Shown here: piece by piece, positions 48,479 through 55,294 of the stretch
Layout of the letters: each line of letters opens with the position of its first letter
How positions within the stretch are numbered: position 1 is the stretch's first letter
Program-made: the position numbers and the translations under genes
The notes under the pieces: model-generated
Told to the model about the DNA's origin: nothing
What the model saw: only the letters and a program-made list of their open reading frames with translations
Database searches by the model: none
Assembly (NCBI GenBank): GCA_902625215.1
Contig: CACOAO010000013.1
Coordinates: forward strand, 1 to 55,294
DNA: 55,294 nucleotides
DNA from: an uncultured SAR116 cluster alpha proteobacterium
Lineage (GTDB): Bacteria; Pseudomonadota; Alphaproteobacteria; Puniceispirillales; Marisalimonadaceae
Direction of reading: 5' to 3'

Positions 48479-49468
48479 TTAACTATATCCGTCTACTTTA
48501 TAGGCCAATCTAACTGCTGTCTTCCCTGGAAAGAGTCTTTTAGAAGGCATAATAAGTATGGTTTCTTCGAAGGGAGCATATACATCTTCTTGGTTATCTC
48601 TTCCGATCAATGTACCCTTTTTTAATTTTTCAAAACCTTGCCAATCTTGATCAAATGTGAAATTTTCACTTTTGATTGTAATAATTTTCCCAACTTTCAA
48701 AACATGATTACCAAAGTTTATAGGTTTATTTTTATAAAAAAAATCATCTGCAAAATTTTTATCCATTATTGAAGTAGTTCGAAGAAATCTTATCATCGTT
48801 TCAATTGCAACAATTTCAGACGACTTGGCCCAGTGTTGCCCACATTCAACTAAAAGAGCATTTTTGTGACTTTCTTTTTTAGAAAAACCAAGATAATCTC
48901 TCATTCTCATTCCTTCATTATGTCCAGAATCAGATATTATTGGCATCTTGATACCTACTTCACGTGCTAAATCAACACCTTTACTTAGCATCCCAGCCAT
49001 CATTAGAGGTACACAAGGTTTCTGCATTGAATGTATATCTAATAAATAATCAGTCTCTGAGATTATATTTTTAACTTCATTTGCCCTTAAAAATTCGCTA
49101 GTTCTTTTTCTTTTTGGATCCTCTAAAACCCCTTCTGCCCACAATCTATTAAAATCCTCTTCAACCCACCTTGTTCTGTTAGGATTAAGAGGGTCGAATG
49201 CTAAATAAGCCTCAGTATTCATAAAACCTAGCGTTAATTTTCCCTCTAAAGGTCTATAATCATTTTTAAGGAACCAATCTAAGGCTAGCGCGCCGCACGG
49301 TTCATTACCGTGCACAATTGATGAGATAAAGACATGTGGACCACTTATACCACTATCTAATGTAATAATGTAGTCAATACCCGTATTAGTTTTTTTGTAA
49401 GCGGAAATGTCGGGATTATCCAGTTCAACAGGAAATTCGTTTATATAATCTAATTTAGGGTCAGTCAT
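48479..49468 (-). CDS. Succinylglutamate desuccinylase/aspartoacylase-family zinc deacylase
   Basis: A 329-residue M14-like amidohydrolase that removes acyl groups from N-acyl amino acids. Zinc and active-site motifs are IVHGNEPCGALAL (HxxE), WVEEDFNRLW and LLDIHSMQ. A beta-domain near the C-terminus (PINFGNHVLKVGKI) matches the family. AstE, aspartoacylase and DoeB (N-acetyl-diaminobutyrate deacetylase) are possible functions; I cannot choose. It is last in a minus-strand unit behind the fused ABC ATPase and an N-formylglutamate amidohydrolase-like gene. Confidence 0.87.
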   Translation of the reverse strand: MTDPKLDYINEFPVELDNPDISAYKKTNTGIDYIITLDSGISGPHVFISSIVHGNEPCGALALDWFLKNDYRPLEGKLTLGFMNTEAYLAFDPLNPNRTRWVEEDFNRLWAEGVLEDPKRKRTSEFLRANEVKNIISETDYLLDIHSMQKPCVPLMMAGMLSKGVDLAREVGIKMPIISDSGHNEGMRMRDYLGFSKKESHKNALLVECGQHWAKSSEIVAIETMIRFLRTTSIMDKNFADDFFYKNKPINFGNHVLKVGKIITIKSENFTFDQDWQGFEKLKKGTLIGRDNQEDVYAPFEETILIMPSKRLFPGKTAVRLAYKVDGYS

Positions 49469-49473
49469 AATTT

Positions 49474-51375
49474 TTAATTTTGGGCTTTCATTCCATCAAA
49501 TGGTTTTACGTAGTGATCTTCTCCTAGTTTAATCATTTGAATATCTTCAGGTTCAAAACCAATTGGTTTCAATAAACTTGGAATTTCATCATTCATTAAG
49601 TTTAACTTCTTTTTTCTCATGGTTGGATCTGCAATTGGAACTGCAGCCATCAATTTTTTTGTATAAGGGTGTTGAGGATTTTCAAATATCTGACTTCTTA
49701 GTCCAATTTCAACTATTTCACCTAGATACATTACTCCTATTCTATGACTTACTCTTTCAATTACAGCCATATCATGGCTTATAAAGAGATAAGTTAAACC
49801 AAATTCTTCTTGAAGTTCCATCATCAAATTTACTACTTGGGCCTGAATAGAAACATCTAGGGCCGAAACCGCTTCGTCAGCTATTATTAATTTAGGCTCT
49901 AGTGCTAGAGCTCTTGCTATACCAATTCTTTGTCTTTGCCCTCCAGAAAGTTCATGTGGATATCTATAGTAGTATTGTTCATCAAGTCCAACACGATTTA
50001 ATAGTTTAATTACCCTACTTTTAGATCCCAACTTAGGCTCTAATCCATGAACTATTATTGGTTCATCAATAATTTGACCAACAGTCATTCTTGGATTTAG
50101 AGAAGCAAAAGGATCTTGAAAAATCATTTGCATCTTTTTTCTATACTGAATCATTTCTTTATTGTTCAAATTGGTTAAGTCTATGCCTTCAAAAAAAACT
50201 TCACCTCTTGTTGGTACCGTTAATCCTATTATACTTCTACCAGTTGTAGACTTTCCGCATCCACTCTCACCAACTAAACCAAGTGTTTCACCTGGTTGCA
50301 AACTAAAGCTAATATTTTCAACTGCATGAATATTCCCCCCTGCCCTTCCAAAATCTTTTTTGATTAAAAACCTTGTTGTCAAACCCTTAACTTCAAGCAA
50401 TGGAGAAGAAGTTCTGTTTACCGTATCTCTCATTTCAACAACTTTTTTTGTAGAAATTTTCTCTTTATTTTTTGGATCAGAAGATTTGACATCAAGGTTA
50501 ATAAATTTTGCAGGTAGTTTTTTTCCAACCATACTCCCAAGTTTTGGAACAGCCGCTAATAAGGACCTTGTGTATGGATGTTTAGGATTTTGAAATATAT
50601 CAACAGCTGTACCTTCTTCAACTTTTTTACCTGCAAACATAACAACGACTCTGTCAGCCACCTCTGCAACAACTCCCATATCATGAGTTATGAACATTAC
50701 TGACATTCCTATGTCTCTTTGTAACATTTTTATTAAATCTAGTATTTGTGCTTGAATTGTCACATCTAATGCTGTTGTGGGCTCATCAGCAATTAATAGT
50801 GATGGCTTGCAACTTAATGCCATCGCAATCATAACTCTTTGCCTCATTCCACCAGAAAGTTCGTGTGGGTATTGATTTAACCTTTTTTCTGGTTCAGGTA
50901 TTCTTACCAACTTGATCAATTCAAGTGCAATGTCAAAAGCTTCTTTTTTTGTTTTTCCTTGATGTTTAATAATTGTTTCAGTGATTTGCATACCAATTGT
51001 AAACACTGGATTAAGTGATGTCATAGGTTCTTGAAAAATCATTGAGATGTCATTTCCTCTGACATCTCTCATTTTTTCTTGATCAAGTTGTGTTAAATTT
51101 AGATTAAAATTGTTTTTTGATTGAAGGTTAATTTCACCAGAAACTATTTTGCCTCCAGAATAATCAGTAAGTCTCATTAGAGATAATGCTGTAACAGACT
51201 TACCTGAACCTGATTCACCTACTATTGCAATAGTCTCACCTTTATTGATGTTAAAAGAAATGCCGTCAACAGCTTTTACAACTTTATCTTTTAATTGAAA
51301 TTGAACTCTAAGATCTCTCACTTCAACAACTGAATTAAGAGTTTTATTTTTATTATTTAAATTACTTTTATTCAT
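49474..51375 (-). CDS. Fused dipeptide ABC transporter ATPase (DppD-DppF in one chain)
   Basis: A 633-residue protein with two complete ABC ATPase domains. The first has GESGSGKSVTALS, LSGGMRQRVMIA and LLIADEPTTALD. The second has GESGCGKSTTGRS, LSGGQRQRIGIA and LIIADEAVSALD. Each is followed by the oligopeptide-type C-terminal motif (HPYTRSLLAAVP, HPYTKKLMAAVP). The second domain has Ala in place of the usual Pro-Thr in DEAVSALD, which is common in DppF-type chains. One gene therefore supplies both ATPases for the permease pair. It overlaps the upstream amidohydrolase by 4 bases. Confidence 0.95.
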   Translation of the reverse strand: MNKSNLNNKNKTLNSVVEVRDLRVQFQLKDKVVKAVDGISFNINKGETIAIVGESGSGKSVTALSLMRLTDYSGGKIVSGEINLQSKNNFNLNLTQLDQEKMRDVRGNDISMIFQEPMTSLNPVFTIGMQITETIIKHQGKTKKEAFDIALELIKLVRIPEPEKRLNQYPHELSGGMRQRVMIAMALSCKPSLLIADEPTTALDVTIQAQILDLIKMLQRDIGMSVMFITHDMGVVAEVADRVVVMFAGKKVEEGTAVDIFQNPKHPYTRSLLAAVPKLGSMVGKKLPAKFINLDVKSSDPKNKEKISTKKVVEMRDTVNRTSSPLLEVKGLTTRFLIKKDFGRAGGNIHAVENISFSLQPGETLGLVGESGCGKSTTGRSIIGLTVPTRGEVFFEGIDLTNLNNKEMIQYRKKMQMIFQDPFASLNPRMTVGQIIDEPIIVHGLEPKLGSKSRVIKLLNRVGLDEQYYYRYPHELSGGQRQRIGIARALALEPKLIIADEAVSALDVSIQAQVVNLMMELQEEFGLTYLFISHDMAVIERVSHRIGVMYLGEIVEIGLRSQIFENPQHPYTKKLMAAVPIADPTMRKKKLNLMNDEIPSLLKPIGFEPEDIQMIKLGEDHYVKPFDGMKAQN

Positions 51376-52238
51376 AAAATACCTTTTTCAATTTGTAATT
51401 TAATCTCATTTAACAAACTTCCAATATTTGTTTTTAAAAGATTAAAATTGTTTGATTTTATTCTTGTCATTTCATTCATATATAATCTTCTATTAACTTC
51501 AATTTGGACTGAATTCTTATTTATTTTGGGATCACTGTAAGCATCTGTAAGTTCCATACCTTTATATGGATCATTAATATCAACAGAGTAATTTAAACTT
51601 CTCAAAAAATCTACAATAAGGTCAGTAAATTCTCTTTTACATGATGTTCCATCTCTATCACCAATAACAAAATCTGGTCTCTGAGTATCTTTTTCTTGAT
51701 CTGACATTGCTGTAGCTTTGTTTTGCATTGAATGAGCGTTTATGTGATAAAATTTTCCAAAACGTTTATAAGTGCTACTCATAATTTCTTTAAGTGTTTT
51801 ATGATAAGGTCTGTGGTAATTTTTAACTCTGTGAATGAATTCGCTGAATTTTATTTTATTTGCATACATAGGCTCTCCATTTGGAGGAATGCGCAACCAA
51901 ATTAGCCCAATACCTAATTCACTTTTAATTGTAGGATTGAATAAAATTTTTTCTTCATTGATGTCAACATCAATAAGTTCTTCAATTAGAAAATCAGTTT
52001 CTGCTCTGTTAGGATCTATATAAGATCTAGGAAAATTAGCATTTAGGATTACACCACCTATTTTAGAAACATAATTATATAATTCATCAACATATGAGTC
52101 TTCTGCTTGTCTTAACTTTGAAAATTCAGCTTGATGATTGAAATCAGATGGATAAACATCTCCACTATGAGGGGAATCAACTATTAAAGGAATAGATTGA
52201 CCTCCTTCTCCATCAACGTTTAAAATCATATCTAACAA
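51372..52238 (-). CDS. N-formylglutamate amidohydrolase-family protein
   Basis: A 288-residue hydrolase with the family motifs LIVDSPHSGDVYPSDF near residue 19, FPRSYIDPNR, ERD-region text and HINAHSM-like INAHSMQNKA, then SVQIEVNRRLYMNE. HutG-type enzymes release formate from N-formylglutamate in histidine breakdown. No other hut genes are present, so a general N-acyl amino acid role fits the ABC context better. The start is a TTG at 52238 with AAGGA 7 bases upstream; an ATG at 52229 lacks a positioned signal. It heads the minus-strand unit. Confidence 0.88.
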   Translation of the reverse strand: MLDMILNVDGEGGQSIPLIVDSPHSGDVYPSDFNHQAEFSKLRQAEDSYVDELYNYVSKIGGVILNANFPRSYIDPNRAETDFLIEELIDVDINEEKILFNPTIKSELGIGLIWLRIPPNGEPMYANKIKFSEFIHRVKNYHRPYHKTLKEIMSSTYKRFGKFYHINAHSMQNKATAMSDQEKDTQRPDFVIGDRDGTSCKREFTDLIVDFLRSLNYSVDINDPYKGMELTDAYSDPKINKNSVQIEVNRRLYMNEMTRIKSNNFNLLKTNIGSLLNEIKLQIEKGIL

Positions 52239-52288
52239 AATGAAGTCCTTGTTTTCAAAATGTATAAATATTATTGAGTGTAGTAAAA

Positions 52289-53461
52289 ATGAATATCAAG
52301 CAAAAAATTAAAGATATAATTCCAGAAATGACGGAATGGAGACATCAGATACATGAAAAACCAGAAATAGCATATCAAGAAAAAGTTACATCTAAATTTA
52401 TCGCTAATAAATTAAAAGATTTTGGGGTAGAAGTAATTGAAGAATTCGGGAAAACAGGTGTTGTAGGTATTATTAAAGGAAAAGAAAATAAAGGACAAGA
52501 AAAGTCTATTGCGATTCGTGCAGATATGGATGCGCTTCCAATGACAGAAAAGACTAACTTGTCATATTCATCAAAAAATGAAGGAGCAATGCATGCTTGT
52601 GGGCATGATGGACATTCTACAATGTTATTGGGAGCTGCAAAATATTTGTCAGAAACAAAAAATTTTTATGGAAAAGTTTATTGTGTGTTTCAACCCGCTG
52701 AAGAAGGTGGAAATGCAGGCGCTAAAGCTATGATAAATGATGGTCTCTTCAATAAATTTAAAATCGATAGTGTTTGGGGAATTCATAATTGGCCAGGTAT
52801 TCCAGTTGGTGAAGCAGTTATTCATGAAGGTTTTGCTATGGCTGGAGGTGATATAATTGTTTTTGAAGTAAAAGGTAAAGGCGGACACGCAGCTCAACCT
52901 CAATATGCAAATGATCCTATGGTAGCTGCTGGATTAACTATCACCGCACTTCAAAGTTTAATATCAAGACAATTAGATCCTTTTAAAAGTGCTGTCCTAT
53001 CTATAACTAAAATTGAAGGCGGATCTGCATTTAATGTAATCCCTGACACTGTAACTATAGGAGGAACACTACGATCTACAGATCAAAAAAATAGAAATAT
53101 GATGCTCGAGAAAATAAAAAAAGTTGCTGCTAACGCCTGTGCAATAAGTAATTGTGAAGTGAATGTTAAAATTCGTCCAGGATACCCACCAACTATAAAT
53201 AATAAGGAATGCGCTAAACTGGCTTCTAAAATTTTTAAAAAAACATATGGTGAAAACTCAATTAATTTAAAAGAAACACCAACAATGGGATCAGAAGATT
53301 TTTCTTATATGCTAGAAGAAAAACCAGGAGCATATATATGGCTTGGCGCAGGAGCAAACTCAGAAAAGCTACATAGTCCATATTATGATTTTAATGATGA
53401 GCTATTACCCATTGGAGCTCAATACTGGACAGATCTAGCTGAAAACATTCTAGTAGAATAA
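52289..53461 (+). CDS. M20D-family amidohydrolase (hippurate/N-acyl-amino-acid hydrolase-like)
   Basis: A 390-residue metallopeptidase that cleaves N-acyl amino acids. It has EKPEIAYQE near the N-terminus, IRADMDALPM, the metal-binding HACGHDGHST, FQPAEEGG, the dimerisation GKGGHAAQPQ and C-terminal MGSEDFSYML. The Cys-Gly-His pattern marks the M20D branch (IAA-amino acid or hippurate hydrolases). I start at ATG 52289; a TTG at 52274 would add five residues. It is divergent from the N-formylglutamate amidohydrolase with about 50 bases between. Confidence 0.94.
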   Translation: MNIKQKIKDIIPEMTEWRHQIHEKPEIAYQEKVTSKFIANKLKDFGVEVIEEFGKTGVVGIIKGKENKGQEKSIAIRADMDALPMTEKTNLSYSSKNEGAMHACGHDGHSTMLLGAAKYLSETKNFYGKVYCVFQPAEEGGNAGAKAMINDGLFNKFKIDSVWGIHNWPGIPVGEAVIHEGFAMAGGDIIVFEVKGKGGHAAQPQYANDPMVAAGLTITALQSLISRQLDPFKSAVLSITKIEGGSAFNVIPDTVTIGGTLRSTDQKNRNMMLEKIKKVAANACAISNCEVNVKIRPGYPPTINNKECAKLASKIFKKTYGENSINLKETPTMGSEDFSYMLEEKPGAYIWLGAGANSEKLHSPYYDFNDELLPIGAQYWTDLAENILVE

Positions 53462-53480
53462 AGTTCATAAAAAAAATTAT

Positions 53481-54251
53481 CTATAGTGAAGCAGTTATAC
53501 CACCATCAACATAAAGAGTATGACCGTTTACAAAATTTGAGGCAGCAGAACTTAGAAATATACTAGCTCCTACTAGTTCATGAACCTCGCCCCACCTGCC
53601 AGCAGGAGTCCTTTTTTGTAACCAAGCTGTGAATTCACTATCAGATACAAGAGCGGCATTCAAAGGTGTATCAAAATAACCAGGCGCAATAGCATTACAT
53701 TGAATACCATATTTCGCCCAGTCTGTTGCCATACCTTTTGTAATATTTCCTACAGCACCCTTTGTCGCTGTATAAGGAGCAATACCTGGCCTAGCCAGTG
53801 ACGTCTGGACACTTGCTATATTGATAATTTTACCTTCACCTCTTTTGATCATATATTTAACAACAGCTTGGCTTACATTAAAGACCGAAGAGACATTAGT
53901 CTTTAATAGTAGCTCAAACTTTTCAGGCGGAAAATCTTCTAAGGGGGTTCTAAATTGCATTCCAGCATTATTAATTAAAATATCGATTGGCTTATTTTCT
54001 TTTTCAAACTCATTAATGGATTGCTTAGTCTGTTTATAATCAGTGACATCAAAGCATAATTGAAAGATTTTTTGCTTAGTATTAAGTAATTCAGCAGATT
54101 TTTTTAACTTTTCAATATTTCTACCATTTAATATTATGTCAGAGCCCGCATCAGCCAAGCCCTTAGCCAAAGCATATCCAATTCCTTGTGAAGAACCGGT
54201 AATTAGAGCAGTTTTGCCATTGAGGTCAAATAATTTTAATCCCGAAACCAT
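53481..54251 (-). CDS. Short-chain dehydrogenase/reductase, gluconate 5-dehydrogenase-like
   Basis: A 256-residue classical SDR with cofactor motif TGSSQGIG, NNAGMQ, the catalytic Ser in INIASVQTS, YTATK (Tyr and Lys) and the C-terminal LYVDGGI. The opening FDLNGKTALITGSSQGIG and sequence style resemble gluconate 5-dehydrogenase (IdnO/Gno). GGAG precedes ATG 54251. The divergent neighbour is an L-idonate 5-dehydrogenase-like enzyme, which strengthens a role in idonate or gluconate oxidation, without proof. Confidence 0.88.
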   Translation of the reverse strand: MVSGLKLFDLNGKTALITGSSQGIGYALAKGLADAGSDIILNGRNIEKLKKSAELLNTKQKIFQLCFDVTDYKQTKQSINEFEKENKPIDILINNAGMQFRTPLEDFPPEKFELLLKTNVSSVFNVSQAVVKYMIKRGEGKIINIASVQTSLARPGIAPYTATKGAVGNITKGMATDWAKYGIQCNAIAPGYFDTPLNAALVSDSEFTAWLQKRTPAGRWGEVHELVGASIFLSSAASNFVNGHTLYVDGGITASL

Positions 54252-54358
54252 TTTTTCTCCGTTTTAATTTTATGTAAAAGTACAGTAATAACAAAAAGAT
54301 TGCTAATTATCTTTCTAGAATTTAAGTTTTATATTATAACAAAATATAGGCGCAATTA

Positions 54359-55294
54359 ATGAAATCTTTAAAGATTCATGGTCCGTTAGACTTAAGGATA
54401 GAAGATCATCCAGTAGATGATTTGGAGCCTAATCAAGTTGAAATTAATGTTGCTATCGGTGGAATTTGTGGAACAGATCTACATTATTATAAACATGGTG
54501 GATTTGGACAAATTAAATTAAGGGAGCCAATGATATTGGGTCACGAAGTTTCTGGATTTATTTCAAAAATTGGGTCAAATGTAAAAAAATTATCAATTGG
54601 ACAATTAGTTTCTGTATCACCATCAAGGCCATGTGATAAATGTATTTTTTGTTTAAACGGATATCAAATTCAATGTATTAATATGAAGTTTTATGGCTCT
54701 GCAATGACATTCCCACATATTCAAGGTGCATTTAGAGAAATATTAATAGCTGAAGATTATCAATGCGTTCCTGCTGATGGTCTGTCTTCAGAAGAAGCTG
54801 CAATGGCAGAACCGCTTGCAGTCTGTCTTCATGCTATTAAACAAGCAGAGAAAATTTTTGGAAAAAAAGTTTTAATTACTGGATCGGGCCCTATCGGAAC
54901 ATTATGCGTAGCGGCTTGCAGAAGAGCAGGGGCAGAAGAAATAATAGTTACAGATATTTCTAAAAATGCTCTTACATTTGCAAATTCTGTAGGGGCAGAC
55001 AGAGTTATTAATGTTCTTGAAGAATATGACGAGCTAAAAGATTATCAATCTAACAAAGGTTATTTTGACATAGCTATTGAATGTTCAGGATCTGAACAAG
55101 GTATAAGTGACTCAATAAATTGTCTTAAGCCAAAAGGCACTTTAATACAACTTGGTCTTGGAGGAGATGTTTTAATTCCTCTAGTGTTGGTTACAACAAA
55201 AGAGTTAAATTTGAGAGGATCATTTAGATTTCATTTAGAGTTTGAGCTGGCTGTAAATATGATGAAAAAAAAATTAATAAATGTGAATCCATTA
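54359..55294 (+). CDS. Zinc-binding alcohol dehydrogenase, L-idonate 5-dehydrogenase-like, 3' partial
   Basis: The frame starts at ATG 54359 behind an AGG and stays open to the window end, giving 312 residues of an expected 340 or so. Catalytic zinc ligands are in GGICGTDLHYY and GHEVSG. The structural zinc Cys cluster is CDKCIFCLNGYQIQC, and the NAD-binding motif is TGSGPIGTLC. LRIEDHP near the start and the zinc layout fit IdnD, which oxidises L-idonate to 5-ketogluconate; sorbitol or threonine dehydrogenases are alternatives. It is divergent from the gluconate 5-dehydrogenase-like SDR. Confidence 0.88.
   Translation, partial: MKSLKIHGPLDLRIEDHPVDDLEPNQVEINVAIGGICGTDLHYYKHGGFGQIKLREPMILGHEVSGFISKIGSNVKKLSIGQLVSVSPSRPCDKCIFCLNGYQIQCINMKFYGSAMTFPHIQGAFREILIAEDYQCVPADGLSSEEAAMAEPLAVCLHAIKQAEKIFGKKVLITGSGPIGTLCVAACRRAGAEEIIVTDISKNALTFANSVGADRVINVLEEYDELKDYQSNKGYFDIAIECSGSEQGISDSINCLKPKGTLIQLGLGGDVLIPLVLVTTKELNLRGSFRFHLEFELAVNMMKKKLINVNPL

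Noticed and set aside
51372-52238. Naming the N-formylglutamate amidohydrolase-like gene hutG.
   Set aside because: No histidine-utilisation genes are nearby and its unit contains a peptide-type ABC ATPase and a deacylase, so the substrate may differ.

Overview
This window is a gene-dense, strongly AT-rich stretch (judged by eye, not computed) from what looks like a free-living, streamlined alphaproteobacterium, probably marine. The case rests on gene content and layout. There is a long two-domain dCTP deaminase, an argD-argF-hslO run, an IalB-family exported protein next to rlmN, an ATP-type PEP carboxykinase, biotin- and B12-dependent propionate metabolism, and many uptake systems. Intergenic spaces are very short and convergent genes often abut or overlap. 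I see no tRNA, rRNA, insertion sequence, prophage, CRISPR array or integrase. No gene-free stretch exceeds 300 bases; the longest are about 240 bases before argG and about 215 bases between pckA and the next gene.

Layout. 1-3370: the end of a molybdenum-enzyme maturation unit (xdhC-like, with a frameshift, then a mocA-like cytidylyltransferase) facing typA. 3474-9422: an RND efflux pump with its adaptor, then pckA. 9640-11290: an FAD hydroxylase-like gene overlapping a periplasmic glutathione peroxidase, closed by a clear terminator. 11334-15268: a Bax-inhibitor-type membrane protein, rlmN, an IalB-like protein, and argG. 15261-16608: a small unknown protein and a quinone oxidoreductase. 16617-24934: the full propionate-to-succinyl-CoA route (prpE, methylmalonyl-CoA mutase, pccA and pccB on the minus strand, the epimerase divergent). 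24938-28330: a SprT-like protease, an orphan ABC ATPase, folE and trkH. 28333-33364: hslO, argF, argD, dCTP deaminase and an orphan ABC-2 permease. 33460-38771: recX-acs, a TVP38 membrane protein, a family I CoA-transferase pair of unknown substrate, and a TPR protein. 38841-44836: an exported protein, rhodanese, a DUF1932-type dehydrogenase, three carriers and an alpha/beta hydrolase. 44972-53461: a dipeptide-type ABC transporter intermixed with three amide-bond hydrolases. 53481-55294: an SDR and a zinc alcohol dehydrogenase resembling the L-idonate/gluconate pair, the second cut by the window end.

How the genes work together. Propionate or propionyl-CoA from odd-chain and branched substrates can enter the TCA cycle as succinyl-CoA. 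Acetate enters through Acs, and oxaloacetate can leave as PEP through PckA, so the window supports growth on small organic acids with gluconeogenesis. The 45-53 kb cluster looks built to import small peptides or N-acylated amino acids and strip their acyl groups, an inference from co-location.

The observations most worth a second look are: the pccB reading frame, which continues about 56 residues beyond its first in-frame ATG to a point with no ATG, GTG or TTG but a well-placed Shine-Dalgarno sequence; the single-base frameshift in xdhC at a run of six A; the three-hydrolase/ABC cluster; and the hydroxylase with an altered FAD motif coupled to a peroxidase.
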